A DNA stretch of 64,000 bases from Leptospira sp. WS58.C1. GTDB lineage: Bacteria > Spirochaetota > Leptospiria > Leptospirales > Leptospiraceae. Position numbers and translations under genes: made by a program. The stretch covers positions 1,008,001 to 1,072,000 of the forward strand of contig NZ_CP162137.1 of NCBI RefSeq assembly GCF_040833995.1, read 5' to 3'. Below are positions 8,218 through 18,418 of this stretch, piece after piece; position 1 is the stretch's first letter, and every line of letters begins with the position of its first letter. A model generated the notes under the pieces. That model worked only from the letters and a program-made list of their open reading frames with translations. It searched no databases and was not told the DNA's origin.

Positions 8218-10200
8218 ATGGAATCCAAGTTTAAGCAATATATCGTGACGGATTCCGCTACACTTGCGGGGAGACTTTCCATCCTCCGCAATAAGACCCA
8301 GCTAGAACTGATCGATCTAAAGGATTTTTTCGGGTCCTCGGACATCAGGGATACTCCGCAATTCGTAAACATTCTATTTTATATCTCTTCCGAAACCTTA
8401 GAATCCGAACATAGTAAGATCAGAGAGCAGCTTAGAATGAATCCTCTGATACTCGCCAGATTCATTTTAAATGCAGACCTAAGCTACGAAGGATACAAGA
8501 ATACCGAGATCGAAGACGATCTGATTTTTGGGATCTTGCCTGAGATCACTTCGGATCTCCACCTTTCAAAAACTTTCGCTAACGGCTTTTTACATTTGCA
8601 TATGATCACGGATCAGTTCGATCTATTACATAAGATCAACACCGCAAAATACGAGATCAACCGACTGACCAGGATCGGTATCAGTCTGGCAAACGAAAAG
8701 GACTTTGATAAACTTTTAAGAGAGATATTGTACAGTGCAAGGGAGATCTGTAATGCCGACTCCGGTTCCTTGTATCTAGTCGAACAGGACGATATAGGAT
8801 TCGTTCGGAATTTACGTTTTAAAATTTCGGCATTGAGTATAGATACGGAAGAGTTCATTCTTCCCATCAATAAGTCCAGTATTGCGGGTTATGTTGCGGA
8901 AACCGGAAAAGTGCTGAACATCCAAGATGTTTATGATCTGCCGGAAGATGCCGAATTTTCCTTTAATGGGAATTTCGATATATTATCGAATTATCATACT
9001 AAATCCATGCTGGTAGTCCCTATGAAAGGCCATAGGGGAGATGTCGTGGGTGTTCTTCAGCTGATCAATCGTAAGAGGAACTTTAACCAAAAATTGACCG
9101 TAGACCAGATGAAAGGGGACGAAATCCAACCTTTCGACGATTATTCGGCTCAATTAGTCCTTGGAGTTGCAGGACAGGCGGCTGTCGCCATTCAGAACAA
9201 TTATTTATTAAGAGAGATTGAAACATTATTCGAAGGATTTGTGACCGCCTCCGTAAACGCGATCGAAGCAAGGGATCCGACCACTAGCGGTCACTCTTTT
9301 AGAGTGGCAGTGTTGACCGTCGGGCTTGCGGAAACCTTAGATCGTGTGAGTTTCGGAAAATATAAGGACACAAAGTTTTCCAAGGAACAACTCAAAGAGA
9401 TCAGATACGCTTCATTACTTCACGATTTCGGAAAAGTAGGAGTAAGAGAAAAGGTTTTGGTGAAAGCCAAAAAATTGGAAGACCTGGAGATCGGATTGAT
9501 CGACTGGAGATTCCGCTACTTAAAGAAAGATTTCGAATCGAAATTAAACTTAAGAAAAGTGGAATATTTAAAAAAGCACGGGTCAGTCGGATATTCCGAC
9601 TTTGAAAAAGCTATTGATTTCGAATTTAGCGAAGAATGTAAAAGACTTAACTCTATGTTCCAGATCATCAGCCAGAGCAACGAACCTTCCATTCTGGAAG
9701 AGGCAAACTCTCAGTTCTTGGAAGAGATCGCAAAGATGCAGTATATCACTACGGAAGGAGAAAATCTGGATTTAATTTCTCCTTACGAATTCGGATTTTT
9801 GACCATCAAAAAAGGTTCTTTGGATTTTGATGAAAGAAAAGAGATCGAATCCCATGTGGAGCATACGTTCCAATTCTTAAGTAAGATCCCTTGGACAAAC
9901 GATCTAAAAATGGTACCAACCATCGCTCATGCGCACCACGAAAGGTTGAATGGAACCGGATACCCGAGAGGGCTTTCCGGAGAAGATATTCCGGTCCAAT
10001 CCAGGATCATGACCATCTCCGATATATTCGATGCGTTAACCGACCAAGATCGACCTTATAAAAAAGCGGTCCCGGTGGATAGGGCCTTGGACATTTTGGA
10101 AATGGAAGCGAAGGAAAATCATTTGGACGGAGACTTATTAAAAGTATTCATAGAGTCCAAAGTCTGGGAAAAATTAAACCACCAAGGACATATTAAATAA
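8218..10200 (+). CDS. GAF and HD-GYP domain protein, putative c-di-GMP phosphodiesterase
   Basis: A 660-residue protein. The N-terminus (about 1-145) is of unknown fold, a GAF domain covers about 150-330, and an HD-GYP domain follows. The HD part has [14 protein letters not shown] (about 350) and LLHDFGKVG (about 400). The GYP part has [15 protein letters not shown] (about 570) and [18 protein letters not shown]. The metal ligands and GYP are intact, so cleavage of cyclic di-GMP (or a related dinucleotide) is likely. The HD and GYP halves are separated by about 170 residues, far more than usual, with a charged helical insert. Its stop lies 3 nt from the convergent murD stop. Confidence 0.9.
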   Translation: MESKFKQYIVTDSATLAGRLSILRNKTQLELIDLKDFFGSSDIRDTPQFVNILFYISSETLESEHSKIREQLRMNPLILARFILNADLSYEGYKNTEIEDDLIFGILPEITSDLHLSKTFANGFLHLHMITDQFDLLHKINTAKYEINRLTRIGISLANEKDFDKLLREILYSAREICNADSGSLYLVEQDDIGFVRNLRFKISALSIDTEEFILPINKSSIAGYVAETGKVLNIQDVYDLPEDAEFSFNGNFDILSNYHTKSMLVVPMKGHRGDVVGVLQLINRKRNFNQKLTVDQMKGDEIQPFDDYSAQLVLGVAGQAAVAIQNNYLLREIETLFEGFVTASVNAIEARDPTTSGHSFRVAVLTVGLAETLDRVSFGKYKDTKFSKEQLKEIRYASLLHDFGKVGVREKVLVKAKKLEDLEIGLIDWRFRYLKKDFESKLNLRKVEYLKKHGSVGYSDFEKAIDFEFSEECKRLNSMFQIISQSNEPSILEEANSQFLEEIAKMQYITTEGENLDLISPYEFGFLTIKKGSLDFDERKEIESHVEHTFQFLSKIPWTNDLKMVPTIAHAHHERLNGTGYPRGLSGEDIPVQSRIMTISDIFDALTDQDRPYKKAVPVDRALDILEMEAKENHLDGDLLKVFIESKVWEKLNHQGHIK

Positions 10201-10202
10201 AT

Positions 10203-11552
10203 CTAAGGTTCTTCTCTGGTCCAGTCGGAGACAAGTTTCAAAAAATGTTCTCCTCTTTCCTCAAAATTCTTATACAGATCGAAACTAGCGCAAGCTGGGG
10301 AAAATACCACGGAGGAAACTCTTGCCCTACCCGAGCGGACCGCGTTTTTGATCTGAGAAAAACCTTCTTCCAAATTATCCGCTAAGATCAAATGGGAACC
10401 TAAAATAGGAGAGATCACGGGGGCCCAGGTTTCTCTCGCCTCTCCGATCAGTAAGACCCAGCCGATACCGGAATTTAAAAATTCTTTCAGAGGTTCCAAG
10501 GGTTCGGCTTTAGGTCTTCCTCCCAAGATCAAAAAGGTCGCTTTTTTGTCTTTCCACGTGTTTAAACCCGCAAGCATACTGTGGAGGTTTGTGGACTTGG
10601 AATCGTTGATAAAAGAGATCCCGGCCGCTTTACCGGCATATTGGAAACGATGAGGAAGGCCTTTAAACGACCCGATCAGACTTTGGATATGTTCCGGTTT
10701 TGCACCGATTGCTTCTGCAGCCAAGATAGAAGCTGCCAGGTTATCCAAATTATGACCTCCGGGCAGAGGGAAGTTCGTAGCATCATAGATCGACTTTGCG
10801 GTTTTGATACTTCTTTCTTCTTCCGAGATGATCGCGTCGTTTCCTGCTTCTCTCCCGAAGACTAAAATTTTGCAGGACCATCCCAGATTTCGGATCCTTT
10901 CCTGAAAAAGTTTTGAATTCGTTACAAGAGTATGAAGAGGATTGGAATGGTCCACGATCCTTGTCTTGGCTTCGAAATAATTATCCAAACTTTTATGTCT
11001 TTCCAAATGATCCGAAGCAAGATTTAATATTACGGATACGTTAAGTTCTAAAGGACCGGAATCTTCCAACTGGTAGCTGGAAAGTTCCAAAACGGAAAGT
11101 GGAACCGGTTTAAGACAAAAATCGCTGAAGGCCAAACCGATATTTCCACCCGCAGTCGCTCCCGGAAAATCGGAAGAAACTAAATGTGCAGTGAGAGAAG
11201 TGGTTGTGGATTTTCCATCCGTTCCTGTGACGCCGATCAATTTTCCGGAATAAAACGCTCTTGCTAATTCCACTTCGGAAACTACGGGGATTGCGAGAGA
11301 ATGAGCTTGGGAAATTACGGGATGAGAAGGAGAAATACCCGGGCTTTTTACGATGAGCGTGATCGGAAGAAGGTCCGCTAGAATTACATCCTCGCCGACG
11401 AACGTAACATTTAAATCGGGAATAGGATTCGAATTACAAAGAACAGCATTCGCCTGTCTCTCTTTCAAGAGTCGGAGAGCCGCCATGCCGGAAACTCCCC
11501 CGCCGAGAACCAGGACTCTTTGGCCTAATAAGGAGGTAGGAAAATTCTTCAT
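10203..11552 (-). CDS. murD: UDP-N-acetylmuramoylalanine--D-glutamate ligase
   Basis: A 449-residue Mur ligase, read from the ATG at 11552 because MKNFPTSLLGQRVLVLGGG starts like other MurD proteins. The frame stays open to 11660, but the extra 36 residues look unrelated and would overlap the divergent STAS gene. The N-terminal Rossmann part has GGGVSGMAALRLL. The central ATP-binding loop is GVTGTDGKSTTT. Further motifs are LELSSYQLE, NLASDHLERH, HNLDNLAAS and FINDSKSTN. It adds D-Glu to UDP-MurNAc-L-Ala in cytoplasmic peptidoglycan synthesis. It stands apart from other mur genes, and no clear Shine-Dalgarno is seen. Confidence 0.95.
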   Translation of the reverse strand: MKNFPTSLLGQRVLVLGGGVSGMAALRLLKERQANAVLCNSNPIPDLNVTFVGEDVILADLLPITLIVKSPGISPSHPVISQAHSLAIPVVSEVELARAFYSGKLIGVTGTDGKSTTTSLTAHLVSSDFPGATAGGNIGLAFSDFCLKPVPLSVLELSSYQLEDSGPLELNVSVILNLASDHLERHKSLDNYFEAKTRIVDHSNPLHTLVTNSKLFQERIRNLGWSCKILVFGREAGNDAIISEEERSIKTAKSIYDATNFPLPGGHNLDNLAASILAAEAIGAKPEHIQSLIGSFKGLPHRFQYAGKAAGISFINDSKSTNLHSMLAGLNTWKDKKATFLILGGRPKAEPLEPLKEFLNSGIGWVLLIGEARETWAPVISPILGSHLILADNLEEGFSQIKNAVRSGRARVSSVVFSPACASFDLYKNFEERGEHFLKLVSDWTREEP

Positions 11553-11625
11553 CTTGGGGAACTTGGTTGACAGGCTATTTTTCGCATCGAGAATTGTCTC
11601 TAATTTATCGCTAGGGTAGGTTCCT

Positions 11626-11964
11626 TTGCTCGACCATAAGGTACAGGACGGAGTTCTCATAGTTTACCTCAAGGGACGTTTAGACGTTTCTATCGCAAAC
11701 GAGGTGGAAGAAAATCTGAACGATCTAATCGATAACCAAGGACACACCAAGGTTATTTTAAACATGCAAGACGTGGACTATATGTCTTCCTCCGGATTCA
11801 GGGCTTGCATTTCTACGCTCAGGAAATTGAACGCAAAAGAAGGCGGTCTCAAAATTTGCGGGATCAAACCTGCAGTGAAAAGAATTTTCGATGTGATTGA
11901 ACTTACTTCTCTATTTGATATTCGAGATACGGAAGACGAGGCGCTTCGAACCTTTCGTGCATAA
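11626..11964 (+). CDS. STAS-domain anti-sigma factor antagonist
   Basis: A 112-residue single STAS domain of the SpoIIAA/RsbV type. It opens with VLIVYLKGRLDVSIANEVEE. The phosphorylation loop reads DVDYMSSSGFRA; Ser55 corresponds to the serine phosphorylated in SpoIIAA, while the usual preceding Asp is Ser here. The C-terminus has GGLKICGIKPAVKRIFDV. It would act by binding an anti-sigma kinase or another switch protein. No partner kinase or PP2C phosphatase is encoded in this window. The start is TTG at 11626 after GGTAGG. trpC follows 3 nt downstream, so the two are probably co-transcribed despite unrelated roles. Confidence 0.88.
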   Translation: MLDHKVQDGVLIVYLKGRLDVSIANEVEENLNDLIDNQGHTKVILNMQDVDYMSSSGFRACISTLRKLNAKEGGLKICGIKPAVKRIFDVIELTSLFDIRDTEDEALRTFRA

Positions 11965-11967
11965 CCG

Positions 11968-12720
11968 ATGATGGCATTACATCGGGTTCTCCAAGAGATC
12001 GTAGAGGAAAAAAAAAGGGAAATCGAAACCATTCCCGAATATAATCCTTCGCCTTACGCAGGGACGGGGTTATGGCAATCATTACGCTCCCGCAAATTTT
12101 CAATCATCTCGGAATGTAAAAAAATGAGTCCTTCTTCCGGGATTATCCGGCAAGAATACGACGCGGTCACTATCGCTAAAACTTACTCCGAATGTGGAGC
12201 CACTGCGATCTCCGTTCTTACTGACAAAAAATATTTCGGCGGATCCCTTGAAGACCTAAAGAATGTTTCTTCTCAGGTCAATATACCTATATTAAGAAAA
12301 GATTTTATACTAGATACAAAGCAGGTCGCTGAGGCTCGCGAATACGGAGCGGCAGCAATCCTTCTTATCGTTCGTATACTCACACCCGAAAAACTCGCAG
12401 AACTTATCAAAGAAGCTAAAAAGTATAATATGGATGTTCTCACGGAGATCCATACGGAAGAAGAAGCGACTATCGCCACAAAGGCGGGTGCAAATATAGT
12501 CGGGATCAACACTCGGGATCTGGATGACTTTTCCATTCACCAAGACCTGGTCCCTAAAGTGGCTTCCAAACTTTCTCCCAATATCGTAAAAGTAGGGGAG
12601 TCTGGGGTTAAAAGTAAAGCCGATCTGGATGAATTCCGTTCCCATGTGGACGCTGCACTTATCGGTACCTACTTTATGGAAAAACCGGATATTCGCAAGG
12701 CTTGGCTGGAATTATTCTGA
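11968..12720 (+). CDS. trpC: Indole-3-glycerol phosphate synthase
   Basis: A 250-residue TIM-barrel enzyme. Motifs run in order: [17 protein letters not shown] (substrate-binding loop with catalytic Lys), [39 protein letters not shown] and VGESGVKS. It converts carboxyphenylamino-deoxyribulose phosphate to indole-3-glycerol phosphate in tryptophan synthesis. It starts ATG ATG at 11968. It sits directly behind the STAS gene and apart from other trp genes. A repeat element begins 53 nt after the stop, with no clear terminator between. Confidence 0.96.
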   Translation: MMALHRVLQEIVEEKKREIETIPEYNPSPYAGTGLWQSLRSRKFSIISECKKMSPSSGIIRQEYDAVTIAKTYSECGATAISVLTDKKYFGGSLEDLKNVSSQVNIPILRKDFILDTKQVAEAREYGAAAILLIVRILTPEKLAELIKEAKKYNMDVLTEIHTEEEATIATKAGANIVGINTRDLDDFSIHQDLVPKVASKLSPNIVKVGESGVKSKADLDEFRSHVDAALIGTYFMEKPDIRKAWLELF

Positions 12721-12773
12721 TTCTTCCATACTAATTCCTAGAATATTCAGAAATTAGAATATATTTAAAAAGG

Positions 12774-13144
12774 TTTGGGCGGCTCTTCGCTTACGCTCTG
12801 ACCAGGCTACTGCGGGTTCGCGCATTCGCGCTCAGCAATTCAAATGGACGGTTTCATGGAGTTCCAGTTTGTCCGATCAGGACTTTGCTTCACTACGCTC
12901 AGCAACGCTTGGCGTTACCCGCTTCCTATGGGGCGCGGAAAATATCCGGCAAAGCCGGACTAGCGCCCTTCGTATCCTTGCCGCGAAGAGTTATCGTATA
13001 AGAAGGTCCTTTGAGATAGAAATCAGACGAACGTCTTTGCATGAGAAACGCGGCAGCGATGCGCAGGGAAAGTCCGAAGGACCGAAGCGATAGCGTAGCC
13101 CGTAGCAGCGCGACCAGAGCGATAGCGAGTGGGGCCGCCCAAAA
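12774..13144. repeat. MITE-like inverted-repeat element, family R (copy R1)
   Basis: An element of about 370 bp with imperfect terminal inverted repeats of about 45 bp. The left end is TTTGGGCGGCTC..CGCTTACGCTCTGACCAGGC. The right end, read in inverse, is TTTTGGGCGGCCCC..CGCTATCGCTCTGGTCGCG. Inside are several short hairpin-forming pieces (CGCGCATTCGCGC, CCGGCAAAGCCGG). Relatives lie at 1172-1284 and 48416-48739. Open frames across it (12869-13346 in several frames) follow the repeat and are not genes. It fills most of the 553-nt gap between trpC and the TMEM43-like gene. Confidence 0.7.
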
Positions 13145-13203
13145 TTTTTCCAAAACGTTCGTTTGGAGAAAGGATCTTCTCTTTTCGGTTTGGAAAAAAG
13201 ATA

Positions 13204-13233
13204 TTGCCTACCGAATTGTGTGGAATGTAGAAT
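13204..13233 (+). promoter_or_regulatory. Candidate sigma-70 promoter for the TMEM43-like gene
   Basis: TTGCCT (13204-13209), 18-bp spacer, TAGAAT (13228-13233), 40 nt before the ATG at 13274 and just outside repeat R1. Pattern match only. Confidence 0.35.
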
Positions 13234-13273
13234 GCCCTTTCGTCTTTTTTAAGGCCAGTGGGAGGTTTTTTAC

Positions 13274-14344
13274 ATGGCGTTTGAAGAAACAGGAGAAAGT
13301 ACGAGTATATTCGGATCGATCGGCGATTCGTTCAAAGGAATGCTGACCGGGGTTGTATTATTCCCACTTTCCTTATTTTTAATATTTCAAGTGGAAACTT
13401 GCGAGCAAGCGAGTGCGGCCCTTAAAGGTGCGGTGCCAGCTGCCCAAGCGAAACCTGGGGTTGCGTCTTACGTTACCGGAAAACTGAGTGCAGATCTATT
13501 GGGTGGAGAGTTCGTAAAACCCGGGAAGTATATTTCCTATTCTCAATCTTCCGAGGTATATGCCTGGAAAGAAACCAGCAAAGAGAATTCCACTACGAAA
13601 AAAAAAGATTACGATTGTGAATTGGATTGGATCTCTTCTCCTCAAAATCCTAAAAATTTCAAGGATTCCGTATGCAAGTCTAAACCTTTCTACCAAGCGA
13701 CTGTGGATGATAAACGTTCCGTTGCTTCCGACGCGAAGGTGAAGACCGATGAAGGTAAAACTTACAATATAAATTTGAGCAAGGTGGATCTGACTTCCGC
13801 AGTGCCTTCCGTAAATCCCGGATCGGGAGAATTGTCCAAAGGGATAGCCGAAGGTGATTATATCTATTTATCTCAAAAATGTGCAAGCGATCAAACCGAA
13901 GGCTGCGAAAGAATCAGTGTATCTCTTGTTCCCGTACCGGATGAAAATATGACTTTCGTGGGTTCCGTAAACGGAAATACAATAGGAGAGTTCACCAGTG
14001 AAGAGGGTAATAAATTTTTGAACGCTTCCGTAGGAGATTTTCAGACTACGATGAAGGACATCCAAAGCGACGATAATACGGAAAAGTGGCTTATGAGACT
14101 CGGTTGTTTTATTGCTATGTGGGTGAGCTTTAATCTTCTCGCAGGACCGCTACTTTCCCTTTTAAGTTTTGTTCCTCTTGTAGGAGAATTGGGAAAAACC
14201 GCTCTATCCATAGTGTTCGGGGTTGTGGCATTTGTGATCACCGCAGTTACCATTCTTCTTGTGAAGTTTTGGTATATCTGGCTGATACTGGGGCTTGCAG
14301 CAATCGGTTACGCTATCTACAAAAAGAAAGCGGCGACTGCTTAG
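13274..14344 (+). CDS. TMEM43-family membrane protein
   Basis: A 356-residue membrane protein. One transmembrane segment lies near residues 24-43 (GVVLFPLSLFLIF). A large soluble domain (about 50-270) follows, then a cluster of three hydrophobic segments at about 275-350 and a basic tail YKKKAATA. The layout, with a VLFPLSL-like first helix and a GKLSAD stretch soon after, matches the TMEM43/LUMA family (nuclear-envelope proteins in animals, unknown function in bacteria). A good RBS (GGAGG) precedes the ATG. It is a single gene ended by its own terminator. Confidence 0.75.
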   Translation: MAFEETGESTSIFGSIGDSFKGMLTGVVLFPLSLFLIFQVETCEQASAALKGAVPAAQAKPGVASYVTGKLSADLLGGEFVKPGKYISYSQSSEVYAWKETSKENSTTKKKDYDCELDWISSPQNPKNFKDSVCKSKPFYQATVDDKRSVASDAKVKTDEGKTYNINLSKVDLTSAVPSVNPGSGELSKGIAEGDYIYLSQKCASDQTEGCERISVSLVPVPDENMTFVGSVNGNTIGEFTSEEGNKFLNASVGDFQTTMKDIQSDDNTEKWLMRLGCFIAMWVSFNLLAGPLLSLLSFVPLVGELGKTALSIVFGVVAFVITAVTILLVKFWYIWLILGLAAIGYAIYKKKAATA

Positions 14345-14374
14345 GATTCCATATTCAAAATGTAATAGAGAAAA

Positions 14375-14400
14375 GGCCGAGATTTATCTCGGCCTTTTTT
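14375..14400 (+). terminator. Rho-independent terminator after TMEM43-like gene
   Basis: GGCCGAGA (14375-14382), TTTA loop, TCTCGGCC (14387-14394), then six T. It lies 30 nt after the stop codon. Confidence 0.92.
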
Positions 14401-14770
14401 ATTTTCCGTAGTCCCTGAAACCACCGATTGTCAATAAAAACTTTCCAAAGCAAACGTGCGTTCACTCTGATAACACATATTAAATCATGCTTTAGAACAT
14501 GATTTTAAGTGGAAATCCGAGAAAATAAGAGACGTATAAGACAGTTAAAAATAACGTTCGTTCTCTAAAAAACTGCCAAAACTAGTGAAAAAAATCCTTG
14601 TCTATACCGTTATAATATGTACCAGTATAGCGATCGATACACGATTCGAACAGTTGATATAAAAAAAGATTGAAGGTTTTTTGGAATTACGGTATATATA
14701 GAAGCCGTTCTGGTTCTGAAAAATAACAATTGTTCAAAAAAGCGAACACGGACCCAGAGAGGTTTAAGGG
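14401..14770. other. 370-nt AT-rich intergenic region upstream of the lipoprotein cluster
   Basis: No credible gene is seen. It contains the inverted repeat AAATCATG (14482-14489)/CATGATTT (14498-14505), the palindrome AACAATTGTT (14725-14734) and a candidate promoter at 14670-14698. The length and palindromes suit the regulatory region of the three-lipoprotein operon downstream, but no regulator can be named. Confidence 0.5.
14670..14698 (+). promoter_or_regulatory. Candidate sigma-70 promoter for the lipoprotein operon
   Basis: TTGAAG (14670-14675), 17-bp spacer, TATATA (14693-14698), about 70 nt before the ATG at 14771. Pattern match only. Confidence 0.4.
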
Positions 14771-17700
14771 ATGAAGATGCGGCCAATAAGGGAATTTGCT
14801 GGGGGGAGTAATCGCCTCCTGGATTTTAAGAAAAATATAATTTTCATTTCTCTTATATTATCATTATTCGGTTCCTGTTCTCATGCCGGGACCGATAAAA
14901 GCGGGATTTCCCAATTCTCCGATAATACCGACGACTACCAAGGAATTTCTTTATTCAGTTTTTTGAATCCTTACCCAGTGGTGAAGAGCTTTTTCACCAA
15001 TATGGACCCCGTCGGCTTCAATGAGGCCTTGGGGGATGCACTCTCTCAAGCACCTAGAACGGATAATTTGGGGACAATTCGCGCCTTAGAATCGGCGATG
15101 CTGCAGAGTAGAACGAGCGTCCAAACCCTTTCTTTGGGCCTTGCGGACATGATCGAAAAGATACAAACTTCGAATCCTGCCGCGTATTCTTCTATCCAGC
15201 CGGTTTTTGAGAAGATCCGCCGTTATAAAAAGCCTGTAGTCCGTAATTTGATGCCTCTTGGCGCAAACCAACTTTTGATAGAATACAATACTAAGACGGC
15301 GAATCAGGTTACCACTTCTATCCACGATACAGCTGACCTTCTTGTAGATCCGGATACTGTGGATACTCTTCACGATATAGAAGATTTTCTTTATAAAGGA
15401 TTACGGAAAAATACTGCGTTCCGAACCGGAGTTGAAAATCTATTAGGTGGATTTTTTGCTCCTTCTCTACTAACGGATCGCACTTTAAAAGAAGGTTTTA
15501 TCTCTCTTGTTTACGATTTCGGCGAGATGATGTACAAGGCTGCCGGTTTCGAGGATCAAATGACTCCTCAAACCTCATTTAAAAATTTTATAATAAACGC
15601 AGAGAACTTTTTTACTGCTAATACTGTTTCTCCTGCTGAGCCTACCGCTAACGAATATTCTACGAACGCAGCGTATAATGCCCCTGGGGGTACTTTAAAA
15701 CCTGCAGAATTGAGAACGATGCTTCGTGATCTTTTTGAAACGATTAAAGGATTAATTTTCGCCCAGGGAGATGTGACTGTAAACGTTCTGAAAGAGACCG
15801 CTAAGAATGCGTATTTACTGGATTTTATGAGGAATTCTTCCGGTTCCAGCCAAACGTTTAAGGATCTTTTGCAGTTGGATGGAGATGGACGAAACCGCCA
15901 GACGGATGTGGAAAGCCGTCCGGTTTCCGCGTTAGAAACTTTATTTATTGTTCTTACAATTGCGGATAATTACGGTTTTCGTTGGAATCCGGTAGATTCC
16001 GGAAATTCCGGTACAACTCAAGTCGTTAATAACGCTTTAACTGATACCGGCTCCGTAACAACCGGTGGTGAGCTGACATTAGGTGATGCAATGTTCAGTA
16101 TGGGATCCGTGATCGGGTCCGGTGATTCATTCAATTTTAAGAATATTACCGAATTGAGCCGCACTAGCGGTAAGGTTTTCAGAGATGGTTTGGAATACAG
16201 AATAGGTTTCAATACTAGGGTTCTTTCCATTTTAGAAGCTCCTTCTAGAGGGGAGACCCATCCGGTTACGGACACTTCTACCTTGAATGCTGCATTGAAC
16301 GAGTCTCAATTCGATAAACTGTATAATAAGACAGTTCCCTGGATGTTGGATTGGATCGTCAAGGTTACTTTGGAAGGTTATGGACCATACTATAGTGGAA
16401 CAGACTCCGGAGGGAATCCGATTGCGCCTAACGGTAATCTTTTACAATACCAACCTAGCTGGAACACATCCAAATATTACGTTCAAATTGATCCAGGTAC
16501 AGGCGGAGAAAGACGTATTTATTTGGGTGGAGTGGATCAAACTGCTGCGTCTGCGGTATTAACCGACAAGGGATTCTATTCTATTACGGAAACCGTCCCT
16601 GCTCCTATCCTAGTAGCAAGTGCGGAGGAAGCATTTTATAAAAATTTACAATGGCTTTTATACGAAAAAAGATTCGTAGCAGTTCTTCCGGTGAGAGCTA
16701 AGTTAGCCGCTACAGTTACCTACCAAGAGGCATTATTCATTACTGCGATCGGGAACGGAATCATGGGAATGATGAACTTAAGTCCCAATTGTGGTCCTTT
16801 AAAAGACGATTGTACAAACTTTAACGGTTACTGGCACAAGAAGGGGACTCCCATCAAGTCCTTTGATTCTGGAACGCAGGCTGGGCCTTGGGTTGTCCAG
16901 GATACAAATTTGCAAGATCTATCCAATGAACCGGGCGATTCCGTTTTCCTAGTAGAAGGCTGGGGATACGGACTCGCTGGTAATGAAGGTTTCCAAGTGA
17001 CTGCGGTATATTCCGCATTATTCCCTCTTTTGATCCCTGATCCAACCACTGTGTATGGAATGATCCCGCCGGTGATATCCCAAAATGCGGGTGTGATCAA
17101 ACAGCTTGGATTCTTGGGAACTACTGATACTCCTTCTTCTCAAGTGAACACAAACTGGAATAAGAGGAATCGTCTGACTCCATTTATCGTCGCATTGGCA
17201 AAAGCTTTGGGTGATGACGCTAAAATTCCGGCGAACAGAGCATTAGGAAAAAATCCTTATAAGCTATTTACCGGCCTCGCTGAGATCTTCTCTCGACCAT
17301 ACGTTTTTTTTGGACAGGATGAAACGGCGAGAATAGGGGACAATCTGCCTCCAAAGCCAAGCTTTATTCAGGTACGAACGGTAGGGATCGCATCCGGATT
17401 GCGAAACCCAGCGGCCACTCCTGTAGAATACAAGGCTTCTAAAAATTACAGGACTTTATTGAGCGTTTTAATCGAAGGGACTTCCACACCTACAAGCACA
17501 GATCGTAATCGTATGACGGACGGTCCGTTGGATCTATTAAGTAAAACTGATATTCTTTCGGGACTTATCAAGTTTACCACAAATCTTGGAGATCCCGCTA
17601 AAACGGATGCAAGAGACAAGGTGATGGACGGTCTTTCCGGGATCTTAGGCCAAACAAAACTTTGGTCCGAATGCGGCGGCGAGGCGAATTTCCAAACCAA

Positions 17701-18418
17701 TTGTCCGAACCAGTTTGCAATTGATGAAGGAATCGATTGGTTAGTGTATCGTATCGCGGATAAATACGATGATCGCCCTCGTAATGATCTATATGATCCT
17801 ACCTGGGTGAAAGTGGATGATCTGGTAAGACGGATCCGAGATTACGTTTCCAGATCGTCCGGTTGGTCTTTGGTGAAATCCTTGGATTTCTTATTGGATC
17901 TCTTGTTGGATATCCAACTCACCGCTTCCGAAATTACGAATACATTGGATCTTATCTCTTCTCTCTTCTATGTGGGGGATGAAACCGATCCGAACAATTC
18001 CACTCTGGATACGAGAACTTATACTCTTTCCGATATTTTGACCACTAGTCTTCCTCCTGTTTTGGATTCTATGGCACCTTACGGAAGGAACTTATACGCT
18101 ACCGGTTACCAATTGGGTAAACCGGGCAGCTTCTTCAGTTTTTTAGAGAAGAATGCGAACATGTCTTCTCAATACACTGTGGAAGATCTATTCGAAAATA
18201 CGAAAGTACTTCTGAGATCCGATATGATCCAGACTCCTCTTATGGACAACAGGGCCTTCCTATATTCTGCGGGGACTCTAATCGGATTATTCGGAGATAT
18301 TTATGAAAGAGGTCGTCGTTTCTCCGGTTCCGACGCCTTCTTCTATGATAATTGGAATGATGGACAACCCACGTCGACGTACTGGGACGATCTGAATGCG
18401 ATATTCTCACTAAGATGA
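14771..18418 (+). CDS. Giant putative lipoprotein, unknown function
   Basis: A 1215-residue protein. The N-terminus has basic residues, a hydrophobic core (NIIFISLILSL) and lipobox FGSC with Cys36, so it is probably an outer-membrane lipoprotein. AAGGG precedes the ATG. The mature part is rich in Asn, Ser, Thr and aromatic residues, with predicted helical stretches early (about 80-220), and contains no domain I recognise. Cysteines are few (CGPLKDDC at about 675; CGGEANFQTNC at about 960), suggesting local disulphides. It overlaps the next lipoprotein gene by 4 nt (ATGA), so translation is coupled; the three large lipoproteins may form one export or adhesion unit (inference). Confidence 0.8.
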   Translation: MKMRPIREFAGGSNRLLDFKKNIIFISLILSLFGSCSHAGTDKSGISQFSDNTDDYQGISLFSFLNPYPVVKSFFTNMDPVGFNEALGDALSQAPRTDNLGTIRALESAMLQSRTSVQTLSLGLADMIEKIQTSNPAAYSSIQPVFEKIRRYKKPVVRNLMPLGANQLLIEYNTKTANQVTTSIHDTADLLVDPDTVDTLHDIEDFLYKGLRKNTAFRTGVENLLGGFFAPSLLTDRTLKEGFISLVYDFGEMMYKAAGFEDQMTPQTSFKNFIINAENFFTANTVSPAEPTANEYSTNAAYNAPGGTLKPAELRTMLRDLFETIKGLIFAQGDVTVNVLKETAKNAYLLDFMRNSSGSSQTFKDLLQLDGDGRNRQTDVESRPVSALETLFIVLTIADNYGFRWNPVDSGNSGTTQVVNNALTDTGSVTTGGELTLGDAMFSMGSVIGSGDSFNFKNITELSRTSGKVFRDGLEYRIGFNTRVLSILEAPSRGETHPVTDTSTLNAALNESQFDKLYNKTVPWMLDWIVKVTLEGYGPYYSGTDSGGNPIAPNGNLLQYQPSWNTSKYYVQIDPGTGGERRIYLGGVDQTAASAVLTDKGFYSITETVPAPILVASAEEAFYKNLQWLLYEKRFVAVLPVRAKLAATVTYQEALFITAIGNGIMGMMNLSPNCGPLKDDCTNFNGYWHKKGTPIKSFDSGTQAGPWVVQDTNLQDLSNEPGDSVFLVEGWGYGLAGNEGFQVTAVYSALFPLLIPDPTTVYGMIPPVISQNAGVIKQLGFLGTTDTPSSQVNTNWNKRNRLTPFIVALAKALGDDAKIPANRALGKNPYKLFTGLAEIFSRPYVFFGQDETARIGDNLPPKPSFIQVRTVGIASGLRNPAATPVEYKASKNYRTLLSVLIEGTSTPTSTDRNRMTDGPLDLLSKTDILSGLIKFTTNLGDPAKTDARDKVMDGLSGILGQTKLWSECGGEANFQTNCPNQFAIDEGIDWLVYRIADKYDDRPRNDLYDPTWVKVDDLVRRIRDYVSRSSGWSLVKSLDFLLDLLLDIQLTASEITNTLDLISSLFYVGDETDPNNSTLDTRTYTLSDILTTSLPPVLDSMAPYGRNLYATGYQLGKPGSFFSFLEKNANMSSQYTVEDLFENTKVLLRSDMIQTPLMDNRAFLYSAGTLIGLFGDIYERGRRFSGSDAFFYDNWNDGQPTSTYWDDLNAIFSLR

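Noticed and set aside
12869..13346. Several overlapping open frames on both strands
   Set aside because: They follow the GC-rich inverted-repeat element R1, use repeat-derived composition and lack RBS.
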